A DNA stretch of 14,973 nucleotides from Gemmatimonadota bacterium (GTDB lineage Bacteria; Gemmatimonadota; Gemmatimonadetes; JACCXV01; JAHWKZ01), in assembly GCA_019347645.1 (NCBI GenBank), contig JAHWKZ010000023.1, positions 1-14,973 of the forward strand, written 5' to 3'. The notes under the pieces were generated by a model. That model was not told the DNA's origin. It saw only the letters and a program-made list of their open reading frames with translations, and made no database searches. The first letter of the stretch is position 1. The number at the start of each line of letters is the position of its first letter. Positions 8,171-14,973 of the stretch are shown in pieces. The translations under genes and the position numbers were made by a program.

Positions 8171-8732
8171 GGGCAGGGTGATGTGGGCCGGGGCCGGGAT
8201 CGTCGGCTGCTTCGGCATGATCTTCATCCTGGTCGTGATCGTGCTGGGCTTCGTGGCGCTTTCCTACCTCAATCAGGGGCCGGATCTCGAGGGACAACCG
8301 TTGCCCCAGCCGACCGGCGTCGATCCCCAGGAGTTCCCCGAGGCCGGCGGGGCCCCGCCGGGGGCGCCCGCTCCCTCTCCGGTACCGGACGCGACCGGCA
8401 CCGGGACCCTGGCGATCGAAGGCTCGATCCTCGACGCGAGGAGCCAGCGGGGCATCCCCGACGCCCTGATCGTCCTGCTGGTCCCTGGGGTCAGGCCGCT
8501 CGAGTTCGTGCAGGCCGCCGATTACGAGAAGGACGCCCTGGTCGCGAGCCAGGCGCAGACCGACACCCGCGGGTCGTATCGGGTGGAGGGCGTCGCCCGC
8601 GGCTACACGTACAGCGTCCTGATCGGCGCGGAAGGGTACATGCCGATGGCGTTCGAGGACGGGTTCATCGCGGAGATGGAGGACCCGCCCGTCCGCCGGA
8701 TGCAGCCCGTGCACCTGAAGCGAACCGACTAG
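8157..8732 (+). CDS. Membrane-anchored protein with carboxypeptidase-regulatory-like domain
   Basis: This 191-residue protein has a short basic N-terminus, one strong hydrophobic helix (about 11-37, an uncleaved signal anchor), and a low-complexity Pro/Gly/Ala linker (about 40-83). A beta-sandwich-type domain follows (about 84-188): LAIEGSILDARSQRGIPDALIVLL, then QTDTRGSYRVEGVARGYTYSVLIGAEGYMPM. That pattern is typical of carboxypeptidase-regulatory-like (Ig/transthyretin-type) domains, which are usually extracytoplasmic binding or structural modules. No catalytic motif is seen. It overlaps the PrsW-family gene by 14 bases and is the last gene of the operon, so it could be a partner or substrate of that protease. 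ATG 8157 is used. A second ATG at 8181, after a GGGGCAGG run, would remove eight residues and is also plausible. It converges on the RipA-like gene, with 12 bases between the stops and no terminator hairpin. Confidence 0.72.
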   Translation: MTKPRGRVMWAGAGIVGCFGMIFILVVIVLGFVALSYLNQGPDLEGQPLPQPTGVDPQEFPEAGGAPPGAPAPSPVPDATGTGTLAIEGSILDARSQRGIPDALIVLLVPGVRPLEFVQAADYEKDALVASQAQTDTRGSYRVEGVARGYTYSVLIGAEGYMPMAFEDGFIAEMEDPPVRRMQPVHLKRTD

Positions 8733-8744
8733 GTTGCGCCACCC

Positions 8745-9191
8745 TCACCCGCGCATCAGCAGGATGAAGCTGAAGTACGCGATATAGACCACGATGAACA
8801 GCTTCGGGAGCCAGGCCTCCATGCTCGAAAACGGTTTCCCCCCGCCTTCGGGACCGAAGAAGTCCTCGTACTCCCGCGTGAACATCCCGCAGCAGTCGAA
8901 GTCGGGATCGCGCTCCATGTCCATGAGCTGATCGTAGCGCCAGCCGATGAGCTTCCGGTACCCATCGATCGTCCGCAACCAGACGATGGAGGCGCCGATG
9001 CCGCTGGCCACCAGGGCGCCGCTCACGACTGCCAGGATGGCCCCCTCGGTCGGGGTGTCCGTCAACAGGAACCCGAGAACGGCGAAGATGAGTGTATTGA
9101 CGGTGACATAGACCTGCGTCGCGCTCTGCCGCCGCTCCGTCAGGAACTGCGTGCTCTCGACGAAGAGCCTGTACTCGAGGAACTTGTTCAA
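8745..9191 (-). CDS. Small RipA-family-like membrane protein
   Basis: This 148-residue protein has a helical N-terminus (FLEYRLFVESTQFLTERRQ), a membrane hairpin (TM1 about 26-44 starting VYVTVNT; TM2 about 49-72), a cytosolic loop containing IDGYRKLIGWRYDQLMDME, and a C-terminal TM at about 126-146 (LPKLFIVVYIAYFSFILL). The order 'YRLFVE..ERR..VYVTVNT', TM hairpin, 'YRKLI..RY...ME', 'EAWLPKLF' fits the RipA family of octameric bacterial membrane proteins as I remember it. It also resembles SLATT-type small membrane effectors of conflict systems. The TTG start at 9191 is supported by TAAGGA five bases upstream. No ATG, GTG or other TTG lies upstream in frame before a stop. It is the last gene of the TIR-nSTAND operon, 125 bases after the nSTAND stop. 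It could be a membrane effector or channel-like partner. The biochemical function is unknown. Confidence 0.68.
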   Translation of the reverse strand: MNKFLEYRLFVESTQFLTERRQSATQVYVTVNTLIFAVLGFLLTDTPTEGAILAVVSGALVASGIGASIVWLRTIDGYRKLIGWRYDQLMDMERDPDFDCCGMFTREYEDFFGPEGGGKPFSSMEAWLPKLFIVVYIAYFSFILLMRG

Positions 9192-9196
9192 CAGAG

Positions 9197-9202
9197 TCCT
9201 TA
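9197..9202 (-). promoter_or_regulatory. Ribosome-binding site deciding a TTG start
   Basis: On the minus strand TAAGGA lies five bases before TTG at 9191, near-ideal spacing. It is the main reason for placing the RipA-like start at a TTG codon. Confidence 0.6.
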
Positions 9203-9316
9203 CGTGAGCGGTGGGCGGATGAAAGCCCGTATAGCCTGCGGACCATTTCGACCGCGAGGCGCGAACTGAAGCCCGGGTAGCTCGCCAGGAGTCCGTCGAT
9301 CACTGAAACAAACTCC

Positions 9317-12300
9317 CTAGCGCTGCCCGGAGTCTCCCATGGCCCGCGGAGCGGGGCCCGCCGCTTCCAGCCTTCGCGCTTCCTCTTCCAGCAAAGCCCG
9401 GAGCTGGGGGCGAATCTCCTCCTCGACGGCGAGGCCCTCGAAGTCCAGGCCTCTGTAGAAGCGGGCAGCCTCGCTCGATCCCCCCATGGCATCGACCACG
9501 AGCGTCGTCAGCTTATCGAGGGCTTCTCGCGTCGTGCCGGATGCGGCGGCGCCGACATCCTCCACGAGGAGGATTCGAAGAGCCTGGAAATAGGCGTCCG
9601 CTGCGTCCCACATCTTTCCCATCCACGAGCGGATGTCGCCCGCCTCCACGTAGCCGGCCGCTTTTTGGAGGGCGACCTCGGCCGGGGGCGATCCCGCCAC
9701 GGAATCGATACTTGAGAGCAAGTTGTGATGCTTGAGATTGCTTCCATCGAACCGGATGGCGGTCTCAGCCGAGGCGCGAGCCTCCGGCAGGCGCTTGGCC
9801 TGGAGCTGATATTCGGCGAGTTCCGCATACAAGTGGGCCGATACCAGCCCGTCGTCGACCTGCAGTCCCCGCTGTAGAGCCTCGGAGGAAACCCCAGGGT
9901 CGATACGCTGCAAAGCCCGTGCACCAATGACGTAGGACCATCCCCAGCTTGGGTCGTAATCGACAGCGAGCTTCAGCTTTTCCCGAATTGGTCCGACGAT
10001 CGCGGGATTCTCGAGATCCTCCCAGGTCGCCTTCTCGTAGTCGACCCGGGCCATGCAGTAGTGAGCCCGAGCGAACCGGGGAGACATCTCCAGAACCTTT
10101 TCGCAATCGGAACGGGCCAACTGGTAGTAGGGCCTGGCGGCCACCGAGTCCCTCTGCTCCCCCCAATGCAGGTCTATGGCCTGGGCCAGCCGCAACTCAG
10201 CCCGGCTGATGTACAGATCCGTTCTGGTGGGCTCGAGGTCGATCGCCTGAGTGAGACGCATGGCCGCGGAATCCGGAAAGCCCCTGACCTGGAACTCGTC
10301 CGCTTCTAGCTTCAGCAAGGCGACATCCGCACCCTCACGCTCCGTAAGCCTCTCGGGCTGCAGGCGCGACAGGCGCGTGTCCACCCAGCCGGCGAGCCAG
10401 GCGTACCGCGGGTCTCGATGGTTCCCATGCTCCCGCCGGAAATCCCCGTAGGCTCGGACCGCCTCACCTTTGAACCGCGAACCGGCCCGTTCCCAGAGTG
10501 CCCCTTCGGCCGCGAACGCCCCGTAGTCCTGCGGAACACTCTCGCGGTGGAGCCAGGTCCAGTTGATCGCGTTGAGGATCGGTGTCTGTCCCACCCGATC
10601 CCCAATCCCGTCCAGCACGTCCAGGAACTCCCTCCGGCCGTCGAAGGCAAAAACATTGGCGCGGCCGTACTGCAAGGCCGTCTTCACTTCCGTGACCGGC
10701 AAGGCGAGACTCTTCCTCCGCGTCGCGCGTTCGATCGCCGGTGAGACCTTCGCCTGAGTCGTTTCATAAACATTGAAGTCCGTCGACTCGTCCGCCTCCC
10801 GGTAGGCGGCTTCGGCCTCGTCATATCGCTTCAGCTGGGAAAGGGCGAGGGCCCGATTCGTGTGCAGCAGGAAATCCCTGGAACCGAGCGCGAGCGCATG
10901 CTCGAGATCGGTCAGAGCGCTGTCGGGTTCACCCAGATTCAGCCAACCATCGCTTCGATTGACGCGAACGTCGATGAAATCCGGTCCAGATTCAAGAGCG
11001 CGCGTGTACTCCTCGACCGCCTCGGAGTCCTTACCCATCGCCGAGAGGTTGAGCGCCTTGGTGTGGTGAAGCGACGCCGCGGCCATCGGCGGAAGGCGCT
11101 GGATGACTCGATCCGCCAGATTCACGGCCCCGCTACTAGCGGTAAAGTACGTCTGGCGCGCGCGGAGGGCCTCCTCGAGAGCCCATCGCTCGGCCTGCTC
11201 GGCCCGCTCCCGCTCTTGTTCCGCCTGACGCCGCTGGTCCTCGGCGAAATTGAGAGCCAGGAGAGCGGTGCGGGTCGCGGTCCTGAGCGAATCGGCCTGC
11301 CGGTCGAGCTGCACGACGTGCCGTTCGGCTTCCTCGGTTTTGCTCTCCGCGATGCCCCGCTGCCGTTCGGCTTCCTCGGCTTTGCTCTCCGCAATGCCCC
11401 GCTGCCGTTCGGCTTCCTGGGCGTTGCGGCCGGCCTCGCTCCACTGAAGCGCCGCGAATCCGGCGAGAGTCGTTGTGACCAGCAACCCCGCCCCCAGCCC
11501 GGCAAACGTGAAGCGCGTGCGGCGGCGGCGCTTCTGGACCTCGGCGTCGCGGGCCCGCCGGCTCTCCTCGAGGAACCCCGCCGCCTGATCGAAATGCGGG
11601 TCGTACCTCCGTGCCCAGGCCTCGTTGGGACGGTCCCGCTCCCACCACCCCAGGGCGATCTGCAGGTCGGGGTCGTGCCACAATCCGGCTCGCCCCTGGC
11701 CGTACAGGACCGCCGTCTCGGTCAGCCGACGGTACGTCCGGGCCGAGTCGGCCTCTTCCTCCACCCAGCCCCGCAGGCGCTCCCAGCCGCGGATCAGGCT
11801 CTCGTGGGAGATGTCGATCAGGGTGTCCGGCTGGAGCGGGACGTCGGCGGGCGGCATCAGGAACGACCGGCCCGGGCGGCGGAAGACCTCGACCACCTCC
11901 CGGACCCGCTCCTCGCCGACCCCCGCCACCGCGGAGAGCTCCGCCACCCGGGTGGGGCGGCGGATCTCCCGGTTGTCCGGCCCGCGCTCGGTCAGGCGCC
12001 GGAAGATCTTCTCGGCCGCCGACCGGCTCCGATCGTCCGGCAGCTCCCGAAACGCCTCGTCGGCGTGCCGGGAGAGCGCCTCGGCCATGCCGCCGATCGC
12101 CGCGTAGTGCCGAAGGTCGAGCGGCTCGCCTTCCCCATGGTCCTGCTCCCAGCGGTCCCAGGTCCGCATGAGCGCGTGCTGGACGATCGGGAGCTGATCC
12201 GGCTCGTCCCCGGCGTCGTTCAGGAGCCGGTTCACCAGCCGCGGCGCGATCGTCCCGCCGCCGACCGCCACCGGTCCGACGATCGCTTCGCGGCGCTGGC

Positions 12301-12967
12301 GGCGGGTCATCCGCGGGATCAGGTACTGGCCGCGGTTCACCGCCTCGGGCAGACCGCGGAAGTGGGCGCAGTCGCCGAGGTAGTCCGAGCGCATCGTCAG
12401 GAGCACGTAGAGCGGGACCTCGCGCTGGGCGCTCGCCTCCAGCAGGAGCTTCACGAACGCGGCGGCGTCCTCCCCGAAGTCCTGGTCCCCCGCGACCCTC
12501 TGGTACCTGAAGATCTCCTCGAACTGGTCCACCACCACCAGGACGTTCTCGTCCGCCGGGAGCCGGGCGTCCGCGACGACCTCGCCGAGGCCCAGCGCGC
12601 CGCGCCGCAGGGTGGCTTCGATCTGGGCGCGCTGGAACGGGTCGTCCACGCCCTCCGGGTCCAGGACCTCCGGGCCCGAGAGAGCCCCGGCGAGGTTCCC
12701 GATCGGGTCGCTCCCCGGGCGGAGCAGGGCGACGCGCCAGGTGGATCCGGCCGCGGGCATGAACCCCGCGTGGAGGGAGGGGAGTAAGCCGGCCCGAACC
12801 AGCGAGGACTTCCCGCTGCCGGAGGTTCCGACCACGGCCACGAATCGGTGCTCGCGGAGGAGGCGAACGAGCTCGGTGCTCTGGCCTTCCCGGCCGAAGA
12901 AGAGGTGCGCCTCACTCGACTCGAAGGGTCGGAGACCGGGAAAGGGGTTGAACCGGGAACGGTCCAT
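9317..12967 (-). CDS. nSTAND1-type NTPase with one TM segment, coiled coil and TPR-like sensor
   Basis: This 1216-residue signalling NTPase starts with the nSTAND1 signature NPFPGLRPFESSEAHLFFGRE. Walker A is GTSGSGKSS at 47-55 (K53). Walker B is NVLVVVDQFEEIF at 141-153 (D147 with acidic E150/E151). The sensor-like LLTMRSDYLGD lies at 189-199, and the STAND helical region reaches about 470 (DISHESLIRGWERL at 385-398). A basic cluster (QKRRRRTRF) precedes one membrane helix, about 486-508, so the NTPase should be cytosolic and the rest outside. Next come a coiled coil with a perfect 14-residue tandem repeat (AERQRGIAESK), TPR repeats at about 629-726, a less typical middle, and further TPR-like repeats near 920-1180. 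STAND proteins usually pair a ligand-sensing repeat region with an NTP-driven switch. The gene starts 7 bases after the TIR gene stop without a good Shine-Dalgarno, suggesting coupling. It is probably the sensor/switch for the TIR protein. Confidence 0.88.
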   Translation of the reverse strand: MDRSRFNPFPGLRPFESSEAHLFFGREGQSTELVRLLREHRFVAVVGTSGSGKSSLVRAGLLPSLHAGFMPAAGSTWRVALLRPGSDPIGNLAGALSGPEVLDPEGVDDPFQRAQIEATLRRGALGLGEVVADARLPADENVLVVVDQFEEIFRYQRVAGDQDFGEDAAAFVKLLLEASAQREVPLYVLLTMRSDYLGDCAHFRGLPEAVNRGQYLIPRMTRRQRREAIVGPVAVGGGTIAPRLVNRLLNDAGDEPDQLPIVQHALMRTWDRWEQDHGEGEPLDLRHYAAIGGMAEALSRHADEAFRELPDDRSRSAAEKIFRRLTERGPDNREIRRPTRVAELSAVAGVGEERVREVVEVFRRPGRSFLMPPADVPLQPDTLIDISHESLIRGWERLRGWVEEEADSARTYRRLTETAVLYGQGRAGLWHDPDLQIALGWWERDRPNEAWARRYDPHFDQAAGFLEESRRARDAEVQKRRRRTRFTFAGLGAGLLVTTTLAGFAALQWSEAGRNAQEAERQRGIAESKAEEAERQRGIAESKTEEAERHVVQLDRQADSLRTATRTALLALNFAEDQRRQAEQERERAEQAERWALEEALRARQTYFTASSGAVNLADRVIQRLPPMAAASLHHTKALNLSAMGKDSEAVEEYTRALESGPDFIDVRVNRSDGWLNLGEPDSALTDLEHALALGSRDFLLHTNRALALSQLKRYDEAEAAYREADESTDFNVYETTQAKVSPAIERATRRKSLALPVTEVKTALQYGRANVFAFDGRREFLDVLDGIGDRVGQTPILNAINWTWLHRESVPQDYGAFAAEGALWERAGSRFKGEAVRAYGDFRREHGNHRDPRYAWLAGWVDTRLSRLQPERLTEREGADVALLKLEADEFQVRGFPDSAAMRLTQAIDLEPTRTDLYISRAELRLAQAIDLHWGEQRDSVAARPYYQLARSDCEKVLEMSPRFARAHYCMARVDYEKATWEDLENPAIVGPIREKLKLAVDYDPSWGWSYVIGARALQRIDPGVSSEALQRGLQVDDGLVSAHLYAELAEYQLQAKRLPEARASAETAIRFDGSNLKHHNLLSSIDSVAGSPPAEVALQKAAGYVEAGDIRSWMGKMWDAADAYFQALRILLVEDVGAAASGTTREALDKLTTLVVDAMGGSSEAARFYRGLDFEGLAVEEEIRPQLRALLEEEARRLEAAGPAPRAMGDSGQR
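11319..11418 (-). repeat. 42-bp in-frame tandem repeat (two full copies plus a partial) in the nSTAND coiled coil
   Basis: Copies occupy 11319-11360 and 11361-11402. A third begins at 11403 and matches for about 16 bases. The two full copies differ at few positions and encode AERQRGIAESK plus three variable residues, extending the heptads just after the membrane helix. In-frame 14-residue units allow the coiled coil to lengthen or shorten without breaking the gene. The repeat lies close to a change from very GC-rich NTPase-coding DNA to less GC-rich TPR-coding DNA. Confidence 0.85.
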
Positions 12968-12974
12968 CGTCGCG

Positions 12975-14471
12975 TCAGCCCGCCATCTTCGATTCGTCGA
13001 GCCGGCGAACGAACGATTCCAGCGCCACCGGCTGGAACGCCTCCGCGCCCCGGACCACGGTGAATTGGTGGGAGCGGAAGCGGTCCTTGGCTGCCGACCC
13101 GGGCGGGGCGACGTAGACGGCGCTGGCGCGAAGCGGGTTAGTACGACCGTAACCAGGCGCCTTCTGCAACTCGCGCAGCTGGGCCCGAAGCCAGGCCTCC
13201 CCGGCCCTACCCCAGTACACCAGGACGGCGTCGCTCGTCAGGAGGTTCTGCCGGTGGTCCTCGCGGACCTCCGCCTCGTCTCCCTCGCGGGCCGGCAGGA
13301 GGACTTCGTAGCCGGTCTCGAAGAGGTGATCCTCGAGCGGCCGCACCGACTCGAAATCCGCTCGATCGCAGACTAGATAGACGCTGGGCGGGCCGTCTTC
13401 GGGGCCACTCTCGTCTTTCACGGCCTGAGGATGATCGAGCATGTCGTGGACGGTCGTCTTCAGCTCCTCGAGGGATGTCCGCAGGAAGTCGAAGGAGCCG
13501 GTCTCGGCTTCGAGGCGCTCGACGAAAGCCCGCTGGCGCTCGTCCGCGGGAACGAGATCGCGGGGCGCCCACACCAGCTGGATCGAGCCCGACGCCGCCG
13601 CCCACTCGGCCCCGAGCTCGTGCTGGATGGCGACGATCGACTCCTCCTCGGTCTCGGGAACCATCCCGTAGTTCGCGCCGACCGGGTGGATGGAGAGGCT
13701 CGCGCGGGCTAGCTGCTCCCGGACGGCGTCCCGGAATTGCGGCCCCGGGGGAAGCTCCCGGTCGGGAAGGACGGTATGGCCCCTCTGCTCGAGCTCCCGT
13801 CGGATCCCGTCGCGCGCGTCCTGCAGGTCGTAGGTGGTGTGGGCGAGATAGACGGTGGATCCGGGCCGCGGGACCGCGCGCCTCACGATGGTGTCGCCAG
13901 CCGGAGCCGAGGATTCGAGCAGCTCGTGGATCAGCTGGCGGATCTGGTGGGCCAGATCGTTCACCCTCTGGATGAACCGCAGCCGGGCCTCGTCGCCGAG
14001 ATCCGGGCTCAGCTCGAGCGCCACGCCCTTGTCGTCGCGCATGTAGAAATCGTAACCGAGGAGTCCCTGGAGCTGAGGGGGATGGTGCTCGAGCTCCACC
14101 GGCATCTTGATGACCTTGAAGATGCGCGCCTTGTCGCCGACGCGGATGCCGCCGGTGTCCTCCGCCACGTCGCAGAAGACCTGCAGCTCCTTCTGGCACC
14201 AGGGTGACTTGGCGTAGCGGGGCGAGACGATGGAGATCAGGATGGCGGTCTTGCGGAGCCGGGCGGGCAGAACGTCCTCGAAGTAGTCGTTCCCCGCCAG
14301 CTTGGGATCGCGGAAGACCTCGGGGTCGGACTCGAGCCACTGCGCCAACCGGCGTTCGAGCGCCTGGTGGAAGGCGTCGATCCACCCCTTCTGACCCTCG
14401 GTCAGGGACTGGTTGTCGACGTGGGAGTAGCTGATGAACAGGTCGTAGTCGAAGCCGGGGATCAAGCTCAT
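12975..14471 (-). CDS. Protein with three TIR-like domains
   Basis: This 498-residue soluble protein has three successive TIR-like folds. Domain 1 (about 8-145) is classical: YDLFISYSHVDNQ, then AILISIVSPRYAKSPWCQKEL. E95 falls in the WxxxE position that holds the catalytic glutamate of NAD-cleaving TIR enzymes. Domain 2 (about 205-345) starts STVYLAHTTYDLQDARDGI and has DRELPPGPQFRDAVREQLARASLSIHPVG, with a possible equivalent glutamate at E285 (AIQHEL). Domain 3 (about 362-475) starts PSVYLVCDRADFESVRPLEDHL, and W427..Q431 aligns with W91..E95, giving Gln where domain 1 has Glu. No other enzyme domain or membrane segment is seen. It lies first in an operon, 7 bases before the nSTAND1 gene. 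TIR domains beside STAND switches are usually effectors that deplete NAD or make nucleotide signals, or act as adaptors. Start is ATG 14471 with only a weak AGG upstream. Confidence 0.85.
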   Translation of the reverse strand: MSLIPGFDYDLFISYSHVDNQSLTEGQKGWIDAFHQALERRLAQWLESDPEVFRDPKLAGNDYFEDVLPARLRKTAILISIVSPRYAKSPWCQKELQVFCDVAEDTGGIRVGDKARIFKVIKMPVELEHHPPQLQGLLGYDFYMRDDKGVALELSPDLGDEARLRFIQRVNDLAHQIRQLIHELLESSAPAGDTIVRRAVPRPGSTVYLAHTTYDLQDARDGIRRELEQRGHTVLPDRELPPGPQFRDAVREQLARASLSIHPVGANYGMVPETEEESIVAIQHELGAEWAAASGSIQLVWAPRDLVPADERQRAFVERLEAETGSFDFLRTSLEELKTTVHDMLDHPQAVKDESGPEDGPPSVYLVCDRADFESVRPLEDHLFETGYEVLLPAREGDEAEVREDHRQNLLTSDAVLVYWGRAGEAWLRAQLRELQKAPGYGRTNPLRASAVYVAPPGSAAKDRFRSHQFTVVRGAEAFQPVALESFVRRLDESKMAG

Positions 14472-14516
14472 GGGGCCTGCGTTCGCGTCTGTCTGGAGAG
14501 GGTCGAAGCGGCCTCC

Positions 14517-14545
14517 ATTCTAACGACAGTTTCTCCAAAATACAA
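14517..14545 (-). promoter_or_regulatory. Sigma-70-like promoter of the TIR-nSTAND operon
   Basis: Read on the minus strand, TTGTAT (14545-14540) and TAGAAT (14522-14517) are separated by exactly 17 bases. The -10 matches the consensus at five of six positions and the -35 at three (TTG). It sits in an AT-rich patch between pcrA/uvrD and the TIR gene, about 45 bases before the ATG at 14471. This would give a leader of roughly 40 bases and transcription independent of the helicase gene. Assigned by motif and position only. Confidence 0.5.
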
Positions 14546-14571
14546 CACGCCGGCGCGTAGAGACGGCTCGG

Positions 14572-14973
14572 CTACCACTCCTTCTCGAGGCGCGCGAAGC
14601 GGGCGACCAGCTTCTTCTCCCCGGCGCGGTCGAAGCGGACGGTGACCTTGAGGTCCCGGCCAACCCCACTCACGGCCTTGATCGTGCCGGGGCCGAACTC
14701 CTTGTGGACCACCCGCTCGCCCGGGCGGTAGTCGGGGACGAGATCGCTGACGTCCTCGGGCTCGACCGAGTCGCCCGGCGGGTCGTCGACGGCGACCGAG
14801 TCCCACGACGACGCCCCGCCGCCTCCGCCCCACGCCGAGCCGTCGCCGGAGGAGCCCGCGCCGCCCGAGGAGAACGCCGTCCGGCGGCCGCTCCAGCCGC
14901 CCCACGCACTCATCGGCTCCTCTTCCCACTCGACCAGCTCCTCGGGGAGCTCGCGCAGGAAGGGAGAAGGACC
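14572..14973 (-). CDS. PcrA/UvrD-type helicase, C-terminal end (5' part off the window)
   Basis: Only the last 133 codons are present, and the gene enters from the right edge. They begin PFLRELPEELVEW, the sequence that ends the helicase core region in UvrD/PcrA/Rep-type DNA helicases. A long Gly/Ser-rich linker follows. The C-terminal Tudor-like domain reads YRPGERVVHKEFGPGTIKAV, then KVTVRFDRAGEKKLVARFARLEKEW. In PcrA this domain binds RNA polymerase and links the helicase to transcription-coupled repair. The motor motifs cannot be checked here. The internal ATG at residue 21 is not a real start, because the frame is open and homologous up to the edge. The stop lies 100 bases before the TIR gene on the same strand. 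No convincing terminator hairpin lies between them. Confidence 0.9.
   Translation of the reverse strand, partial: GPSPFLRELPEELVEWEEEPMSAWGGWSGRRTAFSSGGAGSSGDGSAWGGGGGASSWDSVAVDDPPGDSVEPEDVSDLVPDYRPGERVVHKEFGPGTIKAVSGVGRDLKVTVRFDRAGEKKLVARFARLEKEW

Noticed and set aside
8665..9492. Minus-strand open frame of 275 codons overlapping the RipA-like gene
   Set aside because: Most of it is out of frame with the TM-containing RipA-like gene and with the nSTAND C-terminus, and is Arg/Gly-rich there. Only the short middle part (9192-9310) looks protein-like and is reported separately.
11319..11418. Short tandem repeats considered as a CRISPR-like array
   Set aside because: The copies are directly adjacent with no spacers, are in frame, and encode a coiled coil.
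10862..12787. Plus-strand open frame of 641 codons opposite the nSTAND1 gene
   Set aside because: The translation is low-complexity (LG, RR, HP) and antisense to the Walker A/B-containing frame. It is a composition artefact.
14541..14560. GC palindrome followed by a T-rich stretch downstream of pcrA/uvrD, possible terminator
   Set aside because: The CGCCGGCG core leaves no loop, and the T-rich stretch is interrupted and overlaps the proposed -35 box. It does not support an intrinsic terminator.

Overview
The window is GC-rich bacterial chromosomal DNA. Hand-counted 60-base rows range from about 55% to 82% GC. It is densely packed, with no stretch over 300 bases lacking a gene. Gene content points to a GC-rich, free-living bacterium: GatCAB, a PcrA/UvrD helicase, a cyclase with TolB-N-like and TPR regions, and a TIR/nSTAND1 pair. 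Such cyclase-TPR proteins are common in Acidobacteriota, Gemmatimonadota and some Proteobacteria. The phylum cannot be fixed from this sequence. No rRNA, tRNA, CRISPR array, transposase or integrase was seen.

Left edge, minus strand (1-2752): gatC-gatA-gatB, the tRNA-dependent amidotransferase, with stop/start overlaps (ATGA and GTGA). gatB runs off the left edge. A 236-base gap (2753-2988) holds no recognisable gene, terminator or clear promoter. Next, also on the minus strand, is a membrane class III nucleotide cyclase with TolB-N-like and TPR regions (2989-5109).

Middle, plus strand (5233-8732): three overlapping genes run divergently from the cyclase. They encode a two-TM, TrkA-N-like protein with a C-terminal RyR domain, a PrsW-family intramembrane protease, and a membrane-anchored protein with a carboxypeptidase-regulatory-like (Ig-type) domain. 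A perfect TATAAT lies in front of the first.

Right, minus strand (14471 down to 8745): a protein with three TIR-like domains, a 1216-residue nSTAND1 NTPase with one membrane segment and TPR-like repeats, and a small RipA-family-like membrane protein. A sigma-70-like promoter lies upstream. This is the best candidate for a defence or stress-signalling system: TIR effector, STAND switch, membrane partner. The last plus-strand gene and the RipA-like gene converge with a 12-base gap. At the right edge is the 3' end of pcrA/uvrD (14572-14973, minus), ending in its Tudor-like domain.

Overall, about 11.8 kb of signalling and conflict-type genes sits between two co-oriented housekeeping loci (pcrA/uvrD and gatCAB). 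The shared themes are membrane-anchored sensing (TPR, Ig-like), nucleotide chemistry (TIR, cyclase, Rossmann and RyR domains) and intramembrane proteolysis. Whether the plus-strand trio and the TIR-STAND operon work together is a hypothesis.
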